From Streptomyces sp. CBMA291 (GTDB lineage: Bacteria; Actinomycetota; Actinomycetes; Streptomycetales; Streptomycetaceae), in the NCBI RefSeq assembly GCF_014596525.1, contig NZ_MSJP01000111.1:1-64000 (forward strand): DNA of 64,000 bases, read 5' to 3'. A program made the translations under genes and the position numbers. How positions within the stretch are numbered: position 1 is the stretch's first letter; each line of letters begins with the position of its first letter. Below are positions 1-9,160 of this stretch, in pieces. Under the pieces are notes generated by a model, which had not been told where the DNA came from, made no database searches, and was given only the letters and a program-made list of their open reading frames with translations.

Positions 1-1
1 G

Positions 2-142
2 GTCGTCGAACGCACCAACGCCTGGATCCACGGCTTCCGGCGCCTACGGATCCGCTGGGACATCCGCGACGACATCCACGAAGCCTTCCTGAAACTCGCC
101 TGCTGCGTGATCACCTACAGACGAGTCCAGGCATTGTGTTAG
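2..142 (+). pseudogene. 3' end of IS5-type DDE transposase (cut by window edge)
   Basis: The reading frame enters from the left edge and stops at TAG 140-142, giving the last 46 residues of a transposase. It begins VVERTNAWIHGFRRLRIRWD. The VERTN and F..LR.RWD pattern around the catalytic glutamate, followed by a helical tail, is typical of IS5-family DDE transposases. Only the C-terminus is visible, so whether the copy is intact cannot be judged. It lies on the 3' side of the minus-strand tRNA-Gly, a usual place for insertions. No terminal inverted repeat could be recognised between the stop codon and the tRNA terminator at 313; that stretch of about 170 bases shows no gene. Confidence 0.75.
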
Positions 143-312
143 CTCCTCTAAGGACACATCGGCTTTCGCCCGGGCCCATTCGTCATCGAACGACACGCGT
201 CCCCCTGCGGTTGTCGGTCTTCTGTACGAGTGACCGACGAGGTTATCAAGGGTGGCGACCAGGTTGTGGTGCGGAGGTGGCGCAAGGCGCGGGGAAAGCT
301 CTAGACAACAAC

Positions 313-341
313 AAAGCCCCAGGTCCCTGACCTGGGGCTTT
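313..341 (-). terminator. Terminator of tRNA-Gly
   Basis: Perfect 12-bp inverted repeat (313-324 and 330-341) with a 5-nt loop. Its arms begin and end in AAA and TTT, so the minus-strand transcript ends in a U-run. It lies 7 bases beyond the tRNA 3' end. Confidence 0.8.
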
Positions 342-348
342 ACAGAAG

Positions 349-419
349 AGCGGATGACGGGAATCGAACCCGCGCTATAAGCTTGGGAAGCTCATGTTCT
401 ACCATTAAACTACATCCGC
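349..419 (-). tRNA. tRNA-Gly (anticodon CCC)
   Basis: Read on the minus strand, 71 nt fold as a cloverleaf. The acceptor stem GCGGATG pairs with CATCCGC. The anticodon stem TGAGC/GCTTA carries the loop TTCCCAA, so the anticodon is CCC and reads GGG. The T-arm contains GGTTCGATTCC. No CCA is encoded. A terminator follows directly. The D-loop contains the usual GG. It stands alone, not in a tRNA cluster. Confidence 0.93.
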
Positions 420-584
420 GCAGCGGCTGCCGGGTGATCCGTGCCGCATCGTTGCACACTGTACCCCATGCGCCACTTGAGGCGAAGCTCGTGGTTTTTC
501 GGGTGCGGAGTGCCTTCTGGAGGGTGTCCTGTTGATCCCCTAATGTGTCTTCTCGTCCACCGCATGTGTAGGGGAAGGGACTTG

Positions 585-758
585 ATGGGTTCGATGGAGC
601 GCACCGTCGTCCGTTGTGCCGAAGGGCACGTTTTCAGTACCGCTTCGTTTCCGCTTCAGCAGCTCGGGGCCGGGCGGATCGGGCCGGGGCGGTTGATCCG
701 GTGTCCTCGGTGTGCGCGGCTGCGGCATGCCGTGCCGGTGGAGGCCGCGCGGCGCTGA
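585..758 (+). CDS. Small zinc-ribbon-like protein, 57 aa
   Basis: The predicted protein has a C-x3-H pair (Cys11, His15 in RCAEGHVF) and a C-x2-C pair (Cys40, Cys43 in RCPRCARL), the layout of a tiny zinc ribbon. The rest is basic, suggesting nucleic-acid or protein binding; no enzymatic residues are visible. The ATG at 585 is preceded by the strong ribosome-binding site GGGGAAGGGA at a good distance; a second ATG at 594 is less well placed. It lies between tRNA-Gly and dcd, on the dcd strand, with a 67-base gap. I do not recognise a named family; similar short proteins occur near dcd in Streptomyces. Function unknown. Confidence 0.65.
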   Translation: MGSMERTVVRCAEGHVFSTASFPLQQLGAGRIGPGRLIRCPRCARLRHAVPVEAARR

Positions 759-825
759 CGGGGGTGTCGGGGCGCGGACGCCTGCCGATTGGGGCAGGTC
801 CGCGCCCTCTGCGTATCGTGGGGGC

Positions 826-1401
826 GTGCTTCTCTCAGACAAGGACATCCGGGCCGAGATCGATGCCGGACGGGTGCGCATCGACCCGTACGACGAATCC
901 ATGGTGCAGCCCTCGAGCATCGACGTGAGGCTTGACCGCTTCTTCCGGGTGTTCGAGAACCACCGCTACCCCCACATCGACCCCGCCGTCGAGCAGCTCG
1001 ACCTCACCCGTGAGGTGGAGCCGGAGGGGGACGAGGCGTTCATCCTGCACCCCGGCGAGTTCGTGCTCGCCTCCACCTACGAGGTCATCTCCCTCCCCGA
1101 CGACATCGCGTCGCGGCTGGAGGGCAAGAGCTCCCTCGGGCGCCTCGGGCTGGTCACCCACTCGACCGCCGGGTTCATCGACCCGGGTTTCTCCGGGCAC
1201 GTGACCCTGGAGCTGTCGAATCTGGCCACCCTGCCGATCAAGCTCTGGCCCGGTATGAAGATCGGGCAGCTGTGTCTGTTCCGGCTCAGCTCGCCGGCCG
1301 AGTTCCCCTACGGGAGCGAGCGCTACGGCTCCCGGTACCAGGGCCAGCGGGGGCCGACGGCCTCCCGTTCCTTCTTGAATTTCCATCGGACCCAGGTATG
1401 A
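826..1401 (+). CDS. dcd: dCTP deaminase
   Basis: Cytosolic enzyme of pyrimidine deoxynucleotide synthesis that deaminates dCTP to dUTP, supplying the dTMP pathway. The 191-residue product has the normal length. It carries family motifs in order: SSIDVRL near the N-terminus, RLEGKSSLGRLGL in the nucleotide site, HSTAGFIDPGFSGH, and an LEL segment holding the catalytic glutamate. The GTG start at 826 begins MLLSDKDIRAEID, the expected N-terminus. The open frame extends further upstream, but those codons do not resemble the family. The next gene, a phosphoribosyltransferase, starts 13 bases downstream and is probably cotranscribed. Some actinobacterial relatives also hydrolyse dUTP; the sequence alone does not settle that here. 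Confidence 0.95.
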   Translation: MLLSDKDIRAEIDAGRVRIDPYDESMVQPSSIDVRLDRFFRVFENHRYPHIDPAVEQLDLTREVEPEGDEAFILHPGEFVLASTYEVISLPDDIASRLEGKSSLGRLGLVTHSTAGFIDPGFSGHVTLELSNLATLPIKLWPGMKIGQLCLFRLSSPAEFPYGSERYGSRYQGQRGPTASRSFLNFHRTQV

Positions 1402-1414
1402 GGCGGACGCAGGC

Positions 1415-1912
1415 ATGAGTGAGGTACGCGAGAACCTGACGTACGAGGGGTTCGGTCACGCGGTCCGCGAGCTGGCGCAGGCCATCGCCGACGACGGCTA
1501 CGAGCCCGACATCGTGCTCTCCATCGCCCGCGGCGGCGTCTTCGTCGCCGGTGGTCTGGCCTACGCCCTGGACTGCAAGAACATCCACCTGGTGAACGTC
1601 GAGTTCTACACCGGTGTGGGCACCACCCTGGAGATGCCGGTCATGCTGGCGCCGGTGCCCAACGCGATCGACTTCTCCGACAAGAAGGTCCTGATCGCCG
1701 ACGACGTCGCCGACACCGGCAAGACCCTCAAGCTGGTCCACGACTTCTGCGTCGACCATGTCGCCGAGGTCCGCTCCGCCGTCGTCTACGAGAAGTCCCA
1801 CTCCCTCGTGAAGTGCGAGTACGTGTGGAAGAAGACCGACGACTGGATCAACTTCCCCTGGTCGGTCGAGCCGCCCGTCGTCAAGCGCGCCGGCCAGGTC
1901 CTCGACGCCTGA
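1415..1912 (+). CDS. Phosphoribosyltransferase, hypoxanthine/xanthine type
   Basis: 165-residue type I phosphoribosyltransferase. The PRPP-binding loop is VLIADDVADTGKT around residues 90-102, and IARGG near residue 38 forms the pyrophosphate loop. Such enzymes transfer phosphoribose to a purine base in salvage; the exact base cannot be read from the sequence. It is shorter than Hpt (about 180 aa) and resembles the small xanthine-guanine type. The ATG at 1415 lies 13 bases after dcd, so the two form a nucleotide-metabolism operon. A hexamer repeat and a perfect terminator follow the stop codon. Start supported by in-frame ATG and short spacing. Confidence 0.88.
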   Translation: MSEVRENLTYEGFGHAVRELAQAIADDGYEPDIVLSIARGGVFVAGGLAYALDCKNIHLVNVEFYTGVGTTLEMPVMLAPVPNAIDFSDKKVLIADDVADTGKTLKLVHDFCVDHVAEVRSAVVYEKSHSLVKCEYVWKKTDDWINFPWSVEPPVVKRAGQVLDA

Positions 1913-1933
1913 GCCGTACCGTACGTCTGCGCC

Positions 1934-1970
1934 GTGTGCGTGTGCGTGTGCGTGTGCGTGTGCGTGTGCG
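1934..1970 (+). repeat. Hexanucleotide microsatellite (GTGTGC)6
   Basis: Six perfect copies of GTGTGC plus one base, lying 22 bases after the phosphoribosyltransferase stop and abutting the terminator stem. Alternating purine-pyrimidine throughout, so it could adopt Z-DNA. Simple hexamer runs of this purity are prone to slippage. Confidence 0.95.
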
Positions 1971-2004
1971 AAAAGGCCCCCGCCCATGAAGGCGGGGGCC
2001 TTTT
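1971..2004. terminator. Bidirectional terminator
   Basis: Perfect 14-bp stem (1971-1984 with 1991-2004), 6-base loop, A4 at the left and T4 at the right. It can end transcription of the dcd operon (+) and of the convergent Yip1-type gene (-). Confidence 0.9.
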
Positions 2005-2021
2005 CGTGTGTCCGCGTGGGC

Positions 2022-3125
2022 CTACAGCGTGCCCAGCTTGATCAGGCTCAGCAGCGCCACCAGCTGGATCGCCGACGCGCCCAGCGCCTTCGGCCACGGC
2101 AGGTCGTGCGAGCGGCCGACCATCAGGGTGAAGAGCGCCCCCGCCGCCAGCCAGGTCGCCCAGCCGATGACCTGCACCAGGCCGTTCTCGCCGCCCAGGA
2201 AGAGCGCGAAGAGCAGGCGCGGGGCGTCCGTGATCGACATGATCAGCATGGAGAGGCCCACCGTCGGCTGCCAGGCGCCGTCGCCGCCAAGCTGGCGGGC
2301 CAGCGTGTGGGTGACCGCGCCCAGGATGAGCCCGCCGATGACGAAGCCGATGGCGGTCATCAGGACGTACGGGACCGCCGTCGACAGCGTCGCGTTGATC
2401 GCTTCCTCGCGCGCCTTGTCGAAGCCGAAGATCGCGAGGAGCCCGTAGAGGAAGGTGACGACGAGCGCCGGACCCCAGACGGCGTGGTCCCTCATCCGGA
2501 GGAACGTGTCCGCCGGGCGCAGCACGATGCCGCTCAGCAGGCCCTGCCAGGGGAGCCGGGGGCCGATGGGGACGGGTTCGGGGTGCGGCGCCGCCTGCCC
2601 GTAGGGGTCGTCGACGCTGAACATCTGGGTGTGGCCGGGATTGTTCGCCGTGGCGGCATGGGGGTGCTGGGGCTGCCCGTAGGGGTCCCCGAAGTACTCG
2701 GGCTCGTCGTAGGACTGCGGGGGGCGTTGCCGACCCTGATTCCCGTAGTGGCCCTGCTGCGGGTAGTGGCCGGGGTCGCCGGGGTTCCCGTAGTGGCCGG
2801 GGTGGCCGGGGTTGCCGTAGTTCCCCTGGTTCCCCTGGTTCCCTTGGGCCCCCTGGTTTCCGGGGTTCCCGTAGGGCTGCGGGGGGCGGCCCTGGTTTCC
2901 GTAACCCTGGCCCTGCTGCCCCTGCCCCTGGTTTCCGTAGCCCTGCCCCTGGCCCTGCTGCCTCTGCCCCTGGCCCTGTCTCGGGGACGGGCCCCGGTTC
3001 TGGTCCTGTGGGGGCCACTGTTGCTGCGGGTACGGCGGCGGGGGCGCCTCGTATCCCTGGGGCGCCTGCCGCGGTTGTCGCGGGTCGCGGTTGTCCCGGC
3101 CGCGTCCGTTCCTGAATCCAGCCAC
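2022..3125 (-). CDS. Yip1-family membrane protein with Q/G/Y-rich N-terminus
   Basis: The C-terminal half (about residues 165-367) is a Yip1-type membrane domain with about five hydrophobic helices. It starts near LPWQGLLSGIVLRPADTFLRM and includes WGPALVVTFLYGLLAIF. The N-terminal 150 residues are low complexity, built of GYGNQG, NQGNQGNYGNPG and similar Gln/Gly/Tyr/Pro-rich units. Yip1-domain proteins are linked to membrane trafficking in eukaryotes; the bacterial role is unknown. The GTG at 3125 is chosen because the next residues look natural and a GGAAGGAG sequence lies upstream. An ATG at 3194 gives a 23-residue longer form whose extra part is not family-like. Single gene, convergent with the dcd operon and ending at a shared terminator. 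Confidence 0.8.
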   Translation of the reverse strand: MAGFRNGRGRDNRDPRQPRQAPQGYEAPPPPYPQQQWPPQDQNRGPSPRQGQGQRQQGQGQGYGNQGQGQQGQGYGNQGRPPQPYGNPGNQGAQGNQGNQGNYGNPGHPGHYGNPGDPGHYPQQGHYGNQGRQRPPQSYDEPEYFGDPYGQPQHPHAATANNPGHTQMFSVDDPYGQAAPHPEPVPIGPRLPWQGLLSGIVLRPADTFLRMRDHAVWGPALVVTFLYGLLAIFGFDKAREEAINATLSTAVPYVLMTAIGFVIGGLILGAVTHTLARQLGGDGAWQPTVGLSMLIMSITDAPRLLFALFLGGENGLVQVIGWATWLAAGALFTLMVGRSHDLPWPKALGASAIQLVALLSLIKLGTL

Positions 3126-3260
3126 GTCCTCGAACGTACCCGCTCCTTCCGCTCCTGTGCGCTCCGGCCTCGGGTTGCCACGGAGCTGTGACATCCCCTA
3201 AGGGGGTTCTCAGGGGCTTCCCGGACATACGGGATACGGGACCCCGGAGGAACGCGCGAA

Positions 3261-3290
3261 GGGCCGCCCCGCGCGTTCGCGGGACGGCCC
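3261..3290 (-). terminator. Terminator of the Fe-S oxidoreductase gene
   Basis: GC-rich 13-bp stem with one internal C/A mismatch (3261-3273 with 3278-3290) and a 4-base CGTT loop, 43 bases beyond the minus-strand stop at 3333. Confidence 0.7.
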
Positions 3291-3332
3291 TCCTCGGGTC
3301 CGGAAGCCGGAAGGTCCGAAGAGTCCGAAGGC

Positions 3333-5594
3333 TCAGGCGGCCGGTTCGGGCTCCGGCTCGTTCTGCTCCGACGGCTCCGGGTCGAGCGGCGTCTTCACCG
3401 ACTCCAGGAGCAGCTGGGCGACGTCCACGACGGTGACGGACTCCTTCGCCTTGCCCTCGTTCTTCTTGCCGTTCACCGAGTCCGTGAGCATGACCAGGCA
3501 GAACGGGCAGGCGGTGGAGACGATGTCCGGGTTGAGGGAGAGGGCCTCGTCGACGCGCTCGTTGTTGATGCGCTTGCCGATCCGCTCCTCCATCCACATC
3601 CGGGCACCACCGGCGCCGCAGCAGAAGCCGCGCTCCTTGTGGCGGTGCATCTCCTGCTGGCGAAGACCGGGGACGGCGGACATGATCTCGCGCGGCGGCG
3701 TGTAGACCTTGTTGTGCCGGCCCAGGTAGCAGGGGTCGTGGTAGGTGATGAGGCCGTCCACCGGGGTCACCGGGATCAGCTTGCCCTCGTCGATGAGGTG
3801 CTGGAGCAGCTGGGTGTGGTGGATGACCTCGTACTCGCCGCCGAGCTGCGGGTACTCGTTGGCGATGGTGTTGAAGCAGTGCGGGCAGGTCGAGACGATC
3901 TTCTTGGCCGACTTCGGCTTCCTCGTCGACTCGTCCTCGTCATCCTCGCCGAACGCCATGTTCAGGATGGCCACGTTCTCCTGGCCGAGCTGCTGGAACA
4001 GCGGCTCGTTGCCCAGACGGCGGGGGGAGTCGCCGGTGCACTTCTCCTCGCCGCCCATGATCGCGAACTTGACGCCCGCGATGTGCAGCAGCTCGGCGAA
4101 GGCCTTGGTGGTCTTCTTGGCGCGGTCTTCGAGGGCGCCCGCGCAGCCGACCCAGTAGAGGTAGTCGACCTCGGTGAGGTCCTCGATGTCCTTGCCGACG
4201 ATCGGGACCTCGAAGTCGACCTCCTTGGTCCACTCGACGCGCTGCTTCTTGGCCAGACCCCAGGGGTTGCCCTTCTTCTCCAGGTTCTTGAGCATCGTGC
4301 CCGCCTCGGACGGGAACGCGGACTCGATCATCACCTGGTAGCGGCGCATGTCGACGATGTGGTCGATGTGCTCGATGTCGACCGGGCACTGCTCGACGCA
4401 GGCGCCGCAGGTGGTGCAGGACCACAGGACGTCCGGGTCGATGACGCCGTTCTCTTCCGCCGTGCCGACGAGGGGGCGCTCGGCCTCGGCGAGGGCGGCC
4501 GCCGGGACGTCCTTGAGCTGCTCCTCCGTGGCCTTCTCGTTGCCCTCCATGTCCTTGCCGCCGCCCGCGAGCAGATACGGCGCCTTGGCGTGCGCGTGGT
4601 CGCGCAGCGACATGATCAGGAGCTTGGGGGAGAGGGGCTTGCCGGTGTTCCAGGCGGGGCACTGCGACTGGCAGCGGCCGCACTCGGTGCAGGTGGAGAA
4701 GTCGAGGAGGCCCTTCCAGGAGAACTGCTCGACCTGGGAGACGCCGAAGACGGCGTCCTCCGCCGGGTCCTCCCAGTCGATCTCCTGGCCGCCCGTGGTC
4801 ATCGGCTGGAGCGCGCCGAGCGCGGTGGAGCCGTCGGCCTCGCGCTTGAACCAGATGTTGGGGAAGCCGAGGAAACGGTGCCAGGCGACGCCCATGTTGG
4901 TGTTGAGCGAGACGACGATCATCCAGATGAACGAGGTGCTGATCTTCACCATGGCGGTGAAGTAGATCAGCGTCTGGAGGGTGCCGAGGCCCAGTCCCTT
5001 GAAGGCGAGGACCAGCGGGTACGAGGCGAAGTACGCGGCTTCGTAGCCCTCGACGTGGTGGATCGCGCCTTCGAGGCCGCGCAGCACGTAGATCGCGAGG
5101 CCGATGGTGAGGATGACGTACTCGACGAAGTACGCCTGGCCCGCCTTGGAACCGGCGAAGCGCGACTTGCGGCCGGCCCGGCCCGGGAGGCTCAGGAGGC
5201 GGATGGCGATGAGCACGGCGATGCCGAGGATCGTCATCACGCCGATGAACTCGATGTACAGCTCGAACGGCAGGAAGCCGCCGATGACCGGCAGGGTCCA
5301 GTCGGCCTGGAAGAGCTGGCCGAAGGCCTGGGCCAGGGTGGGCGGCAGGGTCAGGAAGCCGACGGCGACGAACCAGTGGGCGAAACCGACGATGCCCCAG
5401 CGGTTCATGCGCGTGTGGCCGAGGAACTCCCGGACGAGCGTCACGCTCCGCTGGTAGGGATTGTCGGTCCTGGTGCCCGCCGGGACGGGCTGTCCCAGCT
5501 TGAAGTACCGGACGAACTGGCCGATGGCGCGAGCGAGCAGGGCAACGCCGACCACGGTCAGGGTCAGCGACACAATGATCGCGGCGAGTTGCAT
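3333..5594 (-). CDS. Membrane (Fe-S)-binding oxidoreductase, HdrD/GlpC-like
   Basis: 753-residue respiratory-type protein. The N-terminal ~270 residues contain about six hydrophobic helices similar to a NarI-like cytochrome b domain. Two four-cysteine ferredoxin motifs follow, CTECGRCQSQC near residue 301 and CTTCGACVEQC near 393. Two CCG cysteine-rich domains come next, with CPHCFNTIANEYPQ near 568 and GFCCGAGGARMW near 654. Such proteins pass electrons between a soluble donor and menaquinone; the partner is unknown. The C-terminus is an acidic Pro/Glu tail. The ATG at 5594 has GAGGAG seven bases upstream. The frame stays open another 600 bases, but that extension does not resemble the family. 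It is monocistronic here, with its own terminator. Confidence 0.88.
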   Translation of the reverse strand: MQLAAIIVSLTLTVVGVALLARAIGQFVRYFKLGQPVPAGTRTDNPYQRSVTLVREFLGHTRMNRWGIVGFAHWFVAVGFLTLPPTLAQAFGQLFQADWTLPVIGGFLPFELYIEFIGVMTILGIAVLIAIRLLSLPGRAGRKSRFAGSKAGQAYFVEYVILTIGLAIYVLRGLEGAIHHVEGYEAAYFASYPLVLAFKGLGLGTLQTLIYFTAMVKISTSFIWMIVVSLNTNMGVAWHRFLGFPNIWFKREADGSTALGALQPMTTGGQEIDWEDPAEDAVFGVSQVEQFSWKGLLDFSTCTECGRCQSQCPAWNTGKPLSPKLLIMSLRDHAHAKAPYLLAGGGKDMEGNEKATEEQLKDVPAAALAEAERPLVGTAEENGVIDPDVLWSCTTCGACVEQCPVDIEHIDHIVDMRRYQVMIESAFPSEAGTMLKNLEKKGNPWGLAKKQRVEWTKEVDFEVPIVGKDIEDLTEVDYLYWVGCAGALEDRAKKTTKAFAELLHIAGVKFAIMGGEEKCTGDSPRRLGNEPLFQQLGQENVAILNMAFGEDDEDESTRKPKSAKKIVSTCPHCFNTIANEYPQLGGEYEVIHHTQLLQHLIDEGKLIPVTPVDGLITYHDPCYLGRHNKVYTPPREIMSAVPGLRQQEMHRHKERGFCCGAGGARMWMEERIGKRINNERVDEALSLNPDIVSTACPFCLVMLTDSVNGKKNEGKAKESVTVVDVAQLLLESVKTPLDPEPSEQNEPEPEPAA

Positions 5595-5701
5595 GAAGGG
5601 CTCCTCGGGCGGGCCTACTAAGCGGTAACTTATGGAGTCCGTGCAGAGATTACCCGTTCGGGGCCCCGTGCTGTAGCGGCATTCGCGGTGATCTGTATCG
5701 C

Positions 5702-6190
5702 TCAGGCAAACCTTGCCGCGCGCCGCCTGCGGACTGCTGGAAGCGTACGCGCCAGGATGGTCAGGTCCATCCCCAGCCAGTGGTGGTCCACATAGTCCAG
5801 ATCGAGCAGCGCGCGCTCCTCCCACGGCAGCTCCGACCGGCCGCTGATCTGCCACGGACCGGTGAGCCCCGGGCGTACGGAGAGCCTGCGGCGCCCCTCG
5901 CCCGCGCACTCGCGGTGGGTCGGCGCGAGCGGACACGGCCCGACCAGGGACATCCGTCCCGTGACCACGTGCAGCAGCAGCGGCAGCGAGGCCAGCGGGC
6001 CCCGGGTGCGGAAGGTCAGCAGGGTGAAGGGCCGCCCGCCGAGACCGGCCACCGTGCGACGGCGCAGGACGCCCGCGCCGGGGGTCGGCGAGCCGAGCGC
6101 GAGCGAGAGGGTGATGCCCGCCATGACCGGTGACAGCACGGTCAGGAGGGCGAGCCCGCCCAGGACGTCGAACGTGCGCTTGGCCGTCAT
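5702..6190 (-). CDS. Short, probably inactive polyprenyl-phosphate sugar transferase
   Basis: 162 residues with recognisable parts of the bacterial sugar transferase family (phosphoglycosyl transferases): KRTFDVLGGLALL (membrane hairpin), LLTFRT, GRMSLVGPCPL, RLSVRPGLTGPWQISGRSE and the LDLDYVDHHWLGMDLTIL tail. In normal members, some 30 residues lie between the K/T-FR segment and the MSLVGP segment and contain the catalytic Asp-Glu dyad (LDELPQ). Here LLTFRT runs almost directly into PLASLPLLL, so this piece and the dyad are missing. The ATG at 6190 follows GGGGGA. No frameshift in the DNA restores the missing segment. It may be a non-catalytic relic or a divergent protein. It stands alone, without glycosyltransferase neighbours. 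Confidence 0.72.
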   Translation of the reverse strand: MTAKRTFDVLGGLALLTVLSPVMAGITLSLALGSPTPGAGVLRRRTVAGLGGRPFTLLTFRTRGPLASLPLLLHVVTGRMSLVGPCPLAPTHRECAGEGRRRLSVRPGLTGPWQISGRSELPWEERALLDLDYVDHHWLGMDLTILARTLPAVRRRRAARFA

Positions 6191-6489
6191 TCCCCCACAC
6201 CCTTCGGAGCGTCGAATGAGGTCGGGACCCGGGCCCCTCGGACCGGAACCGGGGTCGTGGGACCCGGGCGCCGGGGCCCCGGGCCTGGAATCATGGGATT
6301 TTCGTGGGATATGGCTGCTTTGCCCCATGTGGGGCAATGGACTCTCTCACGGGGCGCCCGCCGGAGGCCGGAGCGACGCGCTCCGGGGTGTCGCCCGGCC
6401 GCTCCCGGGTGGTGGCGGACCGGCCCCGGGCGGCGGCGGGCCGATCCCGGGCGGTTTCGGGCCGCTCTGAGTGGCCGAGCGGGCGAAGA
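6191..6489. other. Intergenic region upstream of dnaK and the sugar transferase
   Basis: Between the divergent sugar transferase and dnaK there are 394 bases without a convincing gene. Open frames in it are GC-rich shadows lacking ribosome-binding sites. It holds an inverted repeat at 6320-6337 and, at the dnaK end, two HspR operators. The 6390-6480 part is a degenerate repeat of CGGGC-type words. Confidence 0.6.
6320..6337. promoter_or_regulatory. Inverted repeat, possible operator
   Basis: TTGCCCC, four bases, GGGGCAA: a perfect 7-bp inverted repeat about 130 bases upstream of the sugar transferase start. It is one of the less GC-rich spots of the region. No regulator is assigned. Confidence 0.35.
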
Positions 6490-6510
6490 GTTGAGTCGAC
6501 CACGCTCAGG
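6490..6510. promoter_or_regulatory. Degenerate HAIR operator (HspR site)
   Basis: GTTGAGT, 7 bases, GCTCAGG. It matches the HAIR consensus CTTGAGT-N7-ACTCAAG in 10 of 14 arm positions and lies upstream of a TTGACT box (6514-6519). The dnaK promoter of Streptomyces is known to carry several HAIR copies. Confidence 0.65.
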
Positions 6511-6541
6511 TCTGTTGACTCCGGCAGGGGTCTGGTGCATC

Positions 6542-6562
6542 CTTGAGTCAGTTCCACTCAAG
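6542..6562. promoter_or_regulatory. HAIR operator of the dnaK operon
   Basis: Perfect HAIR: CTTGAGT, 7 bases, ACTCAAG, ending 22 bases before the dnaK ATG. HspR, encoded by the fourth gene of the same operon, binds this element and represses transcription at normal temperature together with DnaK. Confidence 0.95.
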
Positions 6563-6584
6563 TCAGTCAGCTGGAGGAATCGAA

Positions 6585-8425
<1,841 letters not shown>

Positions 8426-8426
<1 letters not shown>

Positions 8427-9070
8427 TGTCGGAGGAGACCCCGGGCTTCGACGAGAAGCCCGACGTCCCCGCCGACGGCACGCCCGAGGAGACCGAGACC
8501 GCCGCTGCCGCCGACAAGGCGGACGGGGCGGCCCCGGCCGGGGACGCTACGGACGTAGCACTGCTGGCGCAGCTGGACCAGGCCCGTACGGCGCTCGACG
8601 AGCGCACCGCGGACCTCCAGCGGCTCCAGGCCGAGTACCAGAACTACCGCCGCCGCGTGGAGCGCGACCGGGTCGCCGTCAAGGAGACCGCCGTCGCGAA
8701 CCTGCTGTCCGAGCTCCTTCCGGTGCTCGACGACGTCGGCCGGGCCCGTGAACACGGCGAGCTGGTGGGCGGGTTCAAGTCGGTGGCCGAATCGATGGAG
8801 ACCGTCGTCGCCAAGATGGGTCTCCAGCAGTTCGGCAAGGAGGGCGAGCCCTTCGACCCGACGATCCACGAGGCCCTGATGCACTCGTACGCGCCGGACG
8901 TCACGGAGACGACGTGCGTGGCGATCCTTCAGCCGGGGTACCGGATCGGCGAGCGGACCATCCGGCCCGCCCGCGTGGCCGTCGCCGAGCCCCAGCCGGG
9001 CGCGGCACCGGCCAAGGACGACGCGAAGTCGTCCGCCGACGAGGAGAGCGGTGCCCCCGACGAGGGGTGA
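8426..9070 (+). CDS. grpE: Nucleotide exchange factor GrpE
   Basis: 214 residues. The acidic Glu/Ala-rich N-terminus of about 60 residues precedes a long coiled-coil helix (LAQLDQARTALDERTADLQRLQAEYQNYRRR). The C-terminal beta-wing domain includes LLPVLDDVGRARE, QQFGKEGEPFDPTIHEAL and VAILQPGYRIGERTIRPARV. It releases ADP from DnaK. Its ATG overlaps the dnaK stop (tgATG), giving translational coupling. The C-terminal tail after residue 190 is charged and probably disordered. A strong hairpin separates it from dnaJ. Confidence 0.98.
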
Positions 9071-9084
9071 CGCACCGCTCCCGA

Positions 9085-9120
9085 CGGAGGTGGTCACCGG
9101 GACCCCGGTGACCACCTCCG
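9085..9120 (+). terminator. Strong hairpin inside the dnaK operon
   Basis: Perfect 16-bp stem (9085-9100 with 9105-9120) and loop GACC in the 90-base gap between grpE and dnaJ. No T-run follows. It may attenuate transcription into dnaJ-hspR or protect the upstream dnaK-grpE message from 3' decay. Confidence 0.6.
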
Positions 9121-9160
9121 CAAGGACGAACACCGGAGAAGTCCGGAAGGAGGGACGTCG

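Noticed and set aside
1786..3597. 603-codon minus-strand frame across the Yip1-type gene
   Set aside because: Shadow of the real gene in another frame and runs through the terminator; composition (Pro, Arg, Gly) is unnatural.
3639..5621. 660-codon plus-strand frame opposite the Fe-S oxidoreductase
   Set aside because: Antisense shadow; the minus strand has ferredoxin and CCG motifs.
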